Origin: JAEUMD01 sp044222395
Lineage (GTDB): Bacteria; Pseudomonadota; Alphaproteobacteria; Rhizobiales; Hyphomicrobiaceae
DNA: 64,000 bases
Assembly: GCA_044222395.1 (NCBI GenBank)
Contig: JBGANK010000012.1
Coordinates: 1 to 64,000, forward strand
Direction: 5' to 3'
Shown here: positions 1 through 6,766 of the stretch, one piece after another
Layout: each line of letters opens with the position of its first letter
Position numbering within the stretch: position 1 is the stretch's first letter
Notes under the pieces: model-generated
What the model saw: only the letters and a program-made list of their open reading frames with translations
Told to the model about the DNA's origin: nothing
The model's database searches: none
Program-made: the position numbers and the translations under genes

Positions 1-186
1 CCTGATCGCGTGACCGGTCGACGCCAGCAGCTCCTGCAGCACTTTCTGCGCCAGCGCCTGGTGCTCGGCCTTGGTGCTTTCCACAAGCGTGATCGCCCGC
101 GCCAGGATCGCCCTGTCGCCGGATGCGACGCCATCGACGTAGTCCGCGACGGTAAGGCTGTTGCGCCCGGTCGCGCGGTTCGACAT
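1..186 (-). CDS. meaB: Methylmalonyl-CoA mutase-associated GTPase MeaB, N-terminal part (cut by window edge)
   Basis: Sixty-two codons run from an ATG at 186 off the left edge of the window. The translated start (MSNRATGRNSLTVADYVDG, then ...GDRAILARAITLVEST... and ...TGHAIR) matches the N-terminal helical region that precedes the P-loop in MeaB/ArgK-family G3E GTPases. MeaB protects and reloads the adenosylcobalamin-dependent methylmalonyl-CoA mutase in the cytosol. A good ribosome-binding site (AGGAGA, about 8 bases upstream of the ATG) supports this start. The GTPase motifs lie outside the window, so identity rests on the N-terminal signature alone. Bases 187-669 upstream contain no convincing gene, only the 126-bp repeat listed next. 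Confidence 0.8.
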   Translation of the reverse strand, partial: MSNRATGRNSLTVADYVDGVASGDRAILARAITLVESTKAEHQALAQKVLQELLASTGHAIR

Positions 187-274
187 CTGCAACATCTCCT
201 GATCTGCCGCAGCAGGATCGACCGCTGCCAACTGATTGTGCCCGTGATGTCACAGAAGCGCCAAGCCGTCCAGC

Positions 275-400
275 TAGAGCCTGATCGGCTGAGATGGAAC
301 CACTTCTGGTTCCAGCCAAGGCGTGATTGAGACTCTCAAACAAGGACTTGGAGCAGGCCGCAACGGCCGGGTTGGCTCCATCAAGATCGGACCTGCTCTA
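275..400. repeat. Dispersed 126-bp palindromic repeat, copy 1
   Basis: This 126-bp segment starts TAGAGC and ends GCTCTA. It recurs at 25218-25343 and 37964-38089 at exactly the same length (about 83% and 86% identical by eye), with a decayed half copy at 32050-32098. Inside are a hairpin TGGAACCA-cttc-TGGTTCCA, the short palindrome GAGACTCTC, and a second inverted pair GAGCAGG...CCTGCTC. The copy sits between the divergent meaB and DUF900 hydrolase genes. The rest of 187-669 shows no supported gene. Confidence 0.85.
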
Positions 401-669
401 GGCCCTTGTCCCGCGTTTCGGGATGCTTGCCGCGGCCGTTTGCGGTGGGGTTGCTGTGGCGGCGCCTCTGTGGAAATGTCCCGGCTTCGGCGCACTTGCC
501 ATCACAGGTTGATTTGACGAAGGAGCATTTGCCGCAGTTGGTCGGCACCGCCCATACTGCGCGTGGCTGATCTTGCATTGCAGGCCGGATCTCCGGTCAC
601 GAGGACCTGTTGCGGGGTCGGTAGAAGGCCCGCTGCGGCCGACGGTTCGATAGAGGGATAAACGGTACG

Positions 670-2604
670 ATGTTTGATTTCCACCCAACCATCATCAGCG
701 CGTTCATAGCGCTATTCGGCGTCTTGCTGCTCGTGTTCGCGTGGCGTTCGGTGTCGGCGCTGCCGGCGCTGGCGCGCTGGAGCCTGAGATTGGTCTTGGC
801 CGCCGTCATCATCGTCCCCTTCGCACTTTTGATCATGCGCTCCGAATTGGGTGAGACCGGGCGATCTCCAAGCGAGATGGCCAGGAGGGAGAGTGGCGAG
901 CACGCTCCCTCTGCGCGCAAGAAGGCCGCTCGCAAGCCTTCCTTTTCTGACACCAAGGACGATGTCGCCGCCGCGCCCGAGCCGCCGCCACCGCCGCCTG
1001 TCGTGGTCCGGCCCAGCACGGCTCCAACTACCCCGTCGGCTCCAGCGGCAAGTGCGCCGCCGAAAGACGAGGAGCGTCGGTCGGAGGCAGCAAAGCGCAG
1101 TGCGCCGCCACCGCCGCCAGCACCGCTCGCACCGGCTCCGTCGGCGCCTGCGCCGTCCCCTCCTGCTCCTGAGATGGCAGAGCCGCCGCCCGCCGGCGGG
1201 ATTGCTGCGGGCGAACCGTCCGGCATGTCCGGCATGGGCGGCATGTCGGGTATGGGCGGCACGTTGGCGGGAGGAGGGCGCGGCCTTGGCCGGCCTGCTA
1301 ATGGCGACGGCCCGGTTGGCGTGCCTCATTCATCGCCTCCGCCTGCCGCTGCGAACGGTCACGAACCTTACGCGCGCATGGAACGAAAAGCGGATTCACC
1401 TGCCCGCGAGTTCTCTTACGGGGAGCGTTCCTTGGAAGCCGCAAAGCCGACCGCTCCTCCAACCGATGCGCCCACGCCTGCTGCCCCGCCTGCCAGCGAG
1501 GACAAGAGCGCTTCCACCCCTGCTCCAGATGCCGCAGCTGCCCCGCCGGCCACCGTTGCCGCTGCCGCCGACGACCGCGACTGGAGCGTCGTGCCCGTCT
1601 ACTACGGCACCGACCGCGCTCGCGCACCCAATGACAAGCGCGTCGACTACGGCTCCGATCGCGGCCGTCGGCTCGAACTTGGCCGTGCCATGGTCTCCGT
1701 GCCCAAATCGCACGAGGTGCCGCAGGTCGAACGGCCCTGGGCGATCACGATTCCCTATTTCAACTACACCGTCTACCAAGAGAAGGAAGACCCCAAGAAG
1801 CACTTCATCATGCAGGAGATCGCCACGATGAGCGAGGCCGACCTGCTCGCGCATGTGAAGGAGCGGTTGCGCTTGTCCGACCGCTACAAGGATCACGCCT
1901 TCGTCTTCATCCACGGCTACAACACGTCGTTCGACTTCGCCGTCTATCGCGCCGCGCAGATTGCCTATGACATCAAGTTCGACGGCGCACCGTTCGTCTA
2001 CTCGTGGCCGTCGGGCGGCGGCATCGCCAGCTACACCTATGACCGCGAAAGCACCGCGCAGTCGGAGTCCTACTTCAAGGATTTCCTGAAGATGGTGACG
2101 CAGAAGTCGGGCGCCAAGCACGTCAGTGTCATTGCGCACTCGATGGGCAACCAGCTGCTCTTGCGTGTCTTGCAGGACCTCCAGCGCACCAAGCCCGAAG
2201 GCGTTGAGATCAACCAGGTCATTTTCGCCGCTCCCGATGTCGACCGTGACACCTTCGAGATCATCGCCGGCGAGCTGAAGGATTTCGCCAAAGGCGGCAT
2301 CACGCTCTACACGGCGGCAAATGATCGTGCGCTGGGCGTGTCGCGACGCTTCTATGGCGGCGTGCCGCGCGCCGGCGACGTGCCTGCCGGCGGCCCGCTC
2401 GTCATGCCAGGCATCGACACCATCGATGCCACCGCCGTCAGCATGGACAGCCTCGGCCTGCATCATTCGGGCTACGCTGAAAGCAACGCGCTGCTTCAGG
2501 ACATCGGCCTGCTCATCCAGACCGGCGAGCGCCCTCCCTTGAAGCGTGTGCCGATCCTGCAGGAGGTGACGACGCAAAAGGGGCTCTACTGGCGCTATCC
2601 CTGA
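670..2604 (+). CDS. Membrane-anchored DUF900-family alpha/beta hydrolase with long Pro/Ala linker
   Basis: The 644-residue protein has three parts. Residues 1-60 hold two hydrophobic segments that should anchor it in the inner membrane. Residues about 75-300 are a low-complexity linker very rich in Pro, Ala, Ser and Glu, including a Met-Gly repeat (GMSGMGGMSGMGG). Residues about 305-640 are a DUF900 alpha/beta hydrolase: entry strand VPVYYGTDRA, oxyanion region FVFIHGYNTSF, nucleophile elbow AHSMGN, likely acid in FAAPDVDRD and likely His in LHHSGYAES. Substrate is unknown; the family is usually described as esterase/lipase-like. The linker suggests the catalytic domain is held away from the membrane, probably in the periplasm, though topology is inferred. 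A GAGGG sequence about 12 bases upstream supports the chosen ATG. Confidence 0.85.
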   Translation: MFDFHPTIISAFIALFGVLLLVFAWRSVSALPALARWSLRLVLAAVIIVPFALLIMRSELGETGRSPSEMARRESGEHAPSARKKAARKPSFSDTKDDVAAAPEPPPPPPVVVRPSTAPTTPSAPAASAPPKDEERRSEAAKRSAPPPPPAPLAPAPSAPAPSPPAPEMAEPPPAGGIAAGEPSGMSGMGGMSGMGGTLAGGGRGLGRPANGDGPVGVPHSSPPPAAANGHEPYARMERKADSPAREFSYGERSLEAAKPTAPPTDAPTPAAPPASEDKSASTPAPDAAAAPPATVAAAADDRDWSVVPVYYGTDRARAPNDKRVDYGSDRGRRLELGRAMVSVPKSHEVPQVERPWAITIPYFNYTVYQEKEDPKKHFIMQEIATMSEADLLAHVKERLRLSDRYKDHAFVFIHGYNTSFDFAVYRAAQIAYDIKFDGAPFVYSWPSGGGIASYTYDRESTAQSESYFKDFLKMVTQKSGAKHVSVIAHSMGNQLLLRVLQDLQRTKPEGVEINQVIFAAPDVDRDTFEIIAGELKDFAKGGITLYTAANDRALGVSRRFYGGVPRAGDVPAGGPLVMPGIDTIDATAVSMDSLGLHHSGYAESNALLQDIGLLIQTGERPPLKRVPILQEVTTQKGLYWRYP

Positions 2605-2702
2605 CGCTTTAGGCGTTCCAGCGAGCTACGTGCGCCGCCCATGGGTCGGATGCGCACCAGATGCGTCGGGAATAAACCGCACGTTAAGAGCTGTTCCATA
2701 AT

Positions 2703-2730
2703 CTGACGCACAAGAGAGTGCGTGCGTCAG
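2703..2730. repeat. Inverted repeat upstream of the 2749 gene
   Basis: Arms CTGACGCAC and GTGCGTCAG (9 bp, perfect) flank a 10-base spacer, 19 bases before the next start codon. No T-tract follows, so an operator or 5' UTR hairpin is as likely as a terminator for the upstream hydrolase gene. Confidence 0.4.
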
Positions 2731-2748
2731 ATTGTTGGAAGTGGCGTC

Positions 2749-3339
2749 ATGCCGTCTTGCTTGAAGCTGCAGCTGCCGGCCCGGCAGGTGCCACCGAATG
2801 CCACCACCCTGCTTGTCAGCCTCTCGGCTGCCCTGGTCACCTTCGCGACCGAAACTCCGGCCCGCGCCGATGAAACCTACATCTGCCCGGACGGACGCAT
2901 GGTGACGGTCCGCTTCGGCGAGTTCGAGAAGCTCGCGCGCACCGATCAGTGCCTTGCCGCCTATAAATCGCGCCGATCAAGCACGTCTGGCGCGTCGCCG
3001 CAGCTTCCCGCCAGCACGGATGCAAACGCCGCAAGCCCCCCCGTCGAAGCTGCAGCGACGCCGGCGACCGAGCCGCCACTGCCCGTCCGCAAGCCGGCGA
3101 CGAAGGCGGCCGCACCGGCCCAGCACGCACCAACCGAGATCATTGTTCATTACGAGCAACCGCCTGTGGCGGTGATCGACAACGGCTTGCGGCCGCGTGT
3201 CGAGCACGTCGTCTTCCGCCACGCGCAGCATCGCCATTACAACAGCGAGCCGTTGCCTGACGGCCCGCCCGATTTCCGCAATGTGCCGATTATCAATGCA
3301 GGCCCCGGCGAGCCTTCAACCTATCGCCATGCGCGCTGA
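2749..3339 (+). CDS. Hypothetical secreted protein with Pro/Ala-rich middle
   Basis: Starting at the ATG with a GGAAG ribosome-binding site, the protein has 196 residues. An N-terminal hydrophobic stretch ends in ...ARA-DET, a good signal-peptidase I site, so it should be exported. The mature part begins with TYICPDGRMVTVRF and contains two Cys in its first ~35 residues (YICPDG, DQCLAAY), followed by an Ala/Pro/Thr-rich stretch and a His- and Pro-rich C-terminus. I recognise no characterised family. An alternative GTG start nine codons upstream falls inside an inverted repeat and has no good ribosome-binding site. Confidence 0.65.
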   Translation: MPSCLKLQLPARQVPPNATTLLVSLSAALVTFATETPARADETYICPDGRMVTVRFGEFEKLARTDQCLAAYKSRRSSTSGASPQLPASTDANAASPPVEAAATPATEPPLPVRKPATKAAAPAQHAPTEIIVHYEQPPVAVIDNGLRPRVEHVVFRHAQHRHYNSEPLPDGPPDFRNVPIINAGPGEPSTYRHAR

Positions 3340-3415
3340 CGACGTTGCCGTGCGTCGGCGCTCGTTGCAAAACAATTCACGATCATCCTCTCATCCGCAC
3401 GCTTCGCGACGCGCG

Positions 3416-3430
3416 CTAACATCTCGTTAA
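3416..3430 (+). promoter_or_regulatory. CtrA-like binding site (CTAA-N7-TTAA) upstream of the 3494 gene
   Basis: CTAA, seven bases, then TTAACC matches the CtrA consensus TTAA-N7-TTAA(C) at seven of eight core positions and lies 63 bp before the start codon. CtrA itself is encoded at 60823. Such short sites also occur by chance, so this is a prediction. Confidence 0.35.
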
Positions 3431-3493
3431 CCAAGAACTGGCAGTGTGGAGCACGACCGAAGTCGGTCCTGTCATGCGTGTGTGTGAGGCTTC

Positions 3494-4516
3494 ATGTTGC
3501 GTAGTCTGAAATCGTCCTTGGGCCCGTTCCACTTGGCCATTGCATTTTCTGCAGTCGCCTTGCTGTTGACCTCCGGCCCCGTTCAAGCTGGTGCGAAGAT
3601 CATCCGCACCCACGTTTCCAAGGATACATCCCGCCATTCCCATGGTTCAGGCGCGGCCACGGACAACGCTTCGAAGCTTGTTCAAGGCGAAGCGAGCGCG
3701 GACCAGCAATCTGGATCGGGCGAGAGCCCAGTCATTGTGAACAACCCGCGCGAGGGCCGCGAGCAAAGTGAGTTGAAGGATCAGCCGTCCGCTCCTGTTC
3801 CTTCCTCTTCGGCAAAGAGCGAGGAGGGGCCCGCTAAGGCCGAGGAACGTACGACCCCCGCAGCTGCCGAGGCGAGCCCAGCCGCGCCGAAGGGCGAGCA
3901 GGCCGTCGCGCCCAAGGACGGACCGGCCACCGCCAGCGAGGAAAAGCCCGCCGCCAAGGACGAAGGCGTTGCATCAAAGGAGCAGCCAGCCGCCGCTCCC
4001 GAGTCACAGCCGGTGAAGTCGGCCGAGCCCGCCAAGCCACCCAAGGAAGCTGCACCTGCCGCCAAGGCACAGGCCGCCCGCCCTGCATCGAACAAGAAGG
4101 CGCAAGCCGCCAAGCCGCGTGACAAGCACCCGCTGGCGGCATCCCAGCCCGACATGGATGTGACCGTTTGCGAGGCGGGTTGCTCCAACTCCAAGGAGAC
4201 GCAAGGCGTCGTCTACGTGCAGCCGACGACGGCCAGCAATGCCGCAAAGACCAGCGGTGAGTTGAAACCGACGTCGACCAACTCCCCGGCAGCCGGCCAG
4301 GATCCCATGAAGGACATGATCGTCTGCCTGGGTGGCTGCTATGACACGCCCAAGGCCTATCGCTCCACGCTCGTTGCTGCCGACGCTGTCGTGCCGGCCG
4401 GACAGTGGACCACCACAGTCGTGCCGCTCAACGCCAAGTCAGGCACCAGCGGCACAGGAGAGTGGATGCGCCGTATCGACTCATCGCGCCCTAGCCCAGA
4501 AAGCAAACAGAAATAA
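3494..4516 (+). CDS. Hypothetical secreted Ala/Lys/Glu/Pro-rich protein with duplicated VCxxGC motif
   Basis: The 340-residue protein starts with a clear signal peptide (hydrophobic core AIAFSAVALLLTSG, cleavage near VQA-GAK). Residues about 45-215 are low complexity, dominated by Ala, Lys, Glu and Pro. The C-terminal third has two copies of a short motif, DVTVCEAGCSNSK and DMIVCLGGCYDTPK, about 55 residues apart, each with a CxxGC pair. No enzyme family is recognised; an envelope or cell-wall-associated role is inferred from the signal peptide and the linker-like composition. The gene has its own strong terminator and a possible CtrA site upstream, so it looks monocistronic. Confidence 0.65.
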   Translation: MLRSLKSSLGPFHLAIAFSAVALLLTSGPVQAGAKIIRTHVSKDTSRHSHGSGAATDNASKLVQGEASADQQSGSGESPVIVNNPREGREQSELKDQPSAPVPSSSAKSEEGPAKAEERTTPAAAEASPAAPKGEQAVAPKDGPATASEEKPAAKDEGVASKEQPAAAPESQPVKSAEPAKPPKEAAPAAKAQAARPASNKKAQAAKPRDKHPLAASQPDMDVTVCEAGCSNSKETQGVVYVQPTTASNAAKTSGELKPTSTNSPAAGQDPMKDMIVCLGGCYDTPKAYRSTLVAADAVVPAGQWTTTVVPLNAKSGTSGTGEWMRRIDSSRPSPESKQK

Positions 4517-4544
4517 GCAGATCGAAATTGCGAAGCGATGCACC

Positions 4545-4581
4545 TGCGCCCGGAACGCACGTTCCGGGCGCATCTTTTTTT
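4545..4581 (+). terminator. Rho-independent terminator after the 3494 gene
   Basis: A perfect 12-bp GC-rich stem (TGCGCCCGGAAC/GTTCCGGGCGCA) with a four-base loop is followed directly by TCTTTTTTT. It lies 28 bp after the stop codon at 4516, in the gap before the convergent gene ending at 4610. Confidence 0.9.
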
Positions 4582-4609
4582 GGAACTTGCGCGAGGGCAA
4601 CGAGCAACT

Positions 4610-5560
4610 TCACCGCGTCTGCGCGATCACGTCCTCGTAGCTCGACACCTTGTAGACGAGGTTGTTGCGAATGAGATAGAGCCACTCGAGCTTGTCGCTG
4701 CGGGCAAGATTGTCGGGCGTCACCGCCTCCAGCTCGACCACATTCTGCTCCTCGAACAGCTCCGCCGATTGCTTCTGCGTTTCCTGGTCCAGGTACTGCC
4801 AGTCGGCGGCCTCCGGCAGTCGGCTTGCTGCCGTCTCGTGGAACACCACCTCTTTGAGAGCCGATACCGGCAGCTTGCCCGCCTTGATGAGTTCGATCAC
4901 CGCCTCCACGAAGCCGAGCTGTACGAGCCCCGAGCAGATGTAGTCGTTAGGCGGCTTCCATTCGTTCTTGCGGTAGGCCTCGATCGTCTTCTCCTTGCCG
5001 CGCACCTGGCGCTGCACGCCGAACCACAGATTCCGGAAGATGCGGCCGATTGCCCAGTAGTTGTAGGTTGCCTTGATCTTGTCGAGCAGGATGCCGCGCA
5101 CCCTGGCCTGCTTGGGCTCGTCGAACCACGGTTGCTTCAGCCGCTTGATGGCGATGAACGTGCTCTTGTCGGAGACGTAGTCGCGGATGTTGGTCAGATC
5201 GACCCCGCCCGTGCCAGCCTCGATCACGAACGTGCTGTCGAAGCCGGCTTCGAATTGTGGTCCGGTGAATACCATGGCAGCGTGTGAGAACGGCGAATTC
5301 GTCGCCAATCGAATGAGCGAGGAGGTGATGTCCCAGTCGCGCCGCGTCAGCACGACATCGGCGCGCTGCAGATATTCGCCCGCAAGGAACTCGTCGATGG
5401 GCTTCGGCCATACCTCGCGGCGCGCCTCCGCTTTGGAGAACTTGCGCGTGATGCGCTTTTCGTTGGGCAGGCGATCTGGACTCACCGCGCCAGCTCCGCC
5501 GGTCGCGAGCGTCAATACGACGACGGCCAGCAGGTTACGCAACATCTTCGCAGAGGTCAT
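4610..5560 (-). CDS. YiiX/YebB-like permuted papain-fold (NlpC/P60-superfamily) hydrolase
   Basis: A 316-residue exported protein. A signal peptide (LLAVVVLTLATGGAGA) precedes a permuted papain-fold domain: the likely catalytic His is in NSPFSHAAMVF (about residue 93) and the catalytic Cys is in NDYICSGLVQ (about residue 209). His before Cys in sequence is typical of the permuted YaeF/YiiX (C92) group, formerly DUF830. Members hydrolyse amide or thioester bonds, and the exact substrate here cannot be told; lipid, peptidoglycan or protein acyl substrates are all possible. Start ATG has AGGG about 9 bases upstream. The gene stands alone, convergent with the preceding secreted-protein gene. Confidence 0.75.
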   Translation of the reverse strand: MTSAKMLRNLLAVVVLTLATGGAGAVSPDRLPNEKRITRKFSKAEARREVWPKPIDEFLAGEYLQRADVVLTRRDWDITSSLIRLATNSPFSHAAMVFTGPQFEAGFDSTFVIEAGTGGVDLTNIRDYVSDKSTFIAIKRLKQPWFDEPKQARVRGILLDKIKATYNYWAIGRIFRNLWFGVQRQVRGKEKTIEAYRKNEWKPPNDYICSGLVQLGFVEAVIELIKAGKLPVSALKEVVFHETAASRLPEAADWQYLDQETQKQSAELFEEQNVVELEAVTPDNLARSDKLEWLYLIRNNLVYKVSSYEDVIAQTR

Positions 5561-5750
5561 GGTTGACGACCCTCGGTACTCGTATTGTGAAGGATGGCCT
5601 GAGCGGTAGAGCCAGCAGCGAGCAACAAACTCCTAGCATCGCTGCCGCGAAGGGGGCAACGCACCAGCCCGCGCCGCACGAACGCGCACTTGCAGCCTGT
5701 ACAAGCGCACGAGCGCCAGAGACCACGCAGATCAAGAGCTTCTGTGCGTC

Positions 5751-6236
5751 TCACGCGATGCTGCGCTGGCTGCTGCTGGGCACAATCCTGATGGGTTTGA
5801 TATTCAGGTGTTGCACCTTGGTGACACCATCGGTCGTGACCAACGTAATCGTGACGGTTGCCTCGCCACGCTCGAAATGGGCACCGAAATTCAGTGTCGT
5901 CTTGCGCGTCAAACCCTCGCTTGCGAAATACCGCACCGAATAGTTGCTCACCTCCGGTTCCCCAATCGTGCGCAGACCTCCAAGTCGGCTCAAGCGGTTG
6001 AAGGCAACCTGCGCGGCTGATCGGTCGACAGTCGCTGCCACGGACGGCTGGAAGGCGGCTTCCACGTCGGCATACTGCCAGCGCTCGGTAAGCGTCCTGA
6101 CCACACCTTCGGCGGTCTCGATGTTGTGCAGGCGGTCCCGGTGCATGAAGCCGAAGGCGGCACCGAAGCCAGCCGCAGCAAGCAGCAGCAGACCGAAGAT
6201 GGCGCCGGCAATGAGCCTGGCGAGCGAGCTGTTCAT
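5751..6236 (-). CDS. Hypothetical membrane-anchored protein
   Basis: The product has 161 residues. One strongly hydrophobic N-terminal segment (about residues 8-29, AGAIFGLLLLAAAGFGAAFG) acts as a signal anchor. The rest looks like a small alpha+beta domain (EGVVRTLTERWQYADVEAAF..., then alternating strand-like segments), which could be a periplasmic NTF2-like or similar fold, but I do not recognise a named family. AGGTGAT lies about 9 bases upstream of the ATG. No cofactor-binding or catalytic motif is evident. Confidence 0.6.
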   Translation of the reverse strand: MNSSLARLIAGAIFGLLLLAAAGFGAAFGFMHRDRLHNIETAEGVVRTLTERWQYADVEAAFQPSVAATVDRSAAQVAFNRLSRLGGLRTIGEPEVSNYSVRYFASEGLTRKTTLNFGAHFERGEATVTITLVTTDGVTKVQHLNIKPIRIVPSSSQRSIA

Positions 6237-6440
6237 GTCCTTTTCATCACCTGACGAATGAAACCCTCGGGCAAAGCCGCTTTCCCCTCGCGGGGTCGTT
6301 CGTCAGCACAAAATGACGGATTGCCAATTGCGCCGCTGTTCCCCGCGGCACTGCGAAATCGTCCTCTCAGGCGCAAGAAATGAACCCAGGCCCGCGCCAC
6401 GGCGACCAACGGGCATGAGTTCGCGCCCCGGGAGGCCGTC

Positions 6441-6620
6441 ATGGTGATCTTCAGCTCAACCGCCACCTTCGTTCAGGTGATCAAGATCGCCATTTTCTTC
6501 CTCGGCATGGGACTGCCGACTGGCCACGGATCGGGCTTTGAGCTGAGCGCTTCCCCAACCGTCGCCGCCCTCCACCAGCCTGACCGGCCGCCCTCCACGC
6601 CCCGCCGCGACCGCCGCTGA
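6441..6620 (+). CDS. Possible 59-residue small membrane protein
   Basis: An ATG with a very strong Shine-Dalgarno (GGGAGG, 6 bases upstream) opens a 59-codon frame. The first half is hydrophobic (VIFSSTATFVQVIKIAIFFL) and could span the membrane once; the second half is Pro/Arg-rich and ends PRRDRR. I recognise no family. The ribosome-binding site plus a transmembrane-like start is the only support; it could be a chance frame in the gap upstream of ileS. Confidence 0.4.
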   Translation: MVIFSSTATFVQVIKIAIFFLGMGLPTGHGSGFELSASPTVAALHQPDRPPSTPRRDRR

Positions 6621-6766
6621 TTCAACTCGAAAAACGCGCAAAAGCCGTCTTCTCCCGGGGCATCCGTGTTTGCAGGGCTGGCACGACTGCGTCACGGTTG
6701 CTAGAAGGCCTCCCGACTCTCATTGTCGAGCGAACCTGCGGCGCAACGGAAGGGCTGGCGCGCACC

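Noticed and set aside
6233..6466. A 77-codon minus-strand frame ending in an ATGA overlap with the 5751-6236 gene
   Set aside because: The overlap looks like coupling, but the frame has no ribosome-binding site, no family resemblance and odd composition (Arg/Ala-rich); it also overlaps the better-supported small frame on the other strand.
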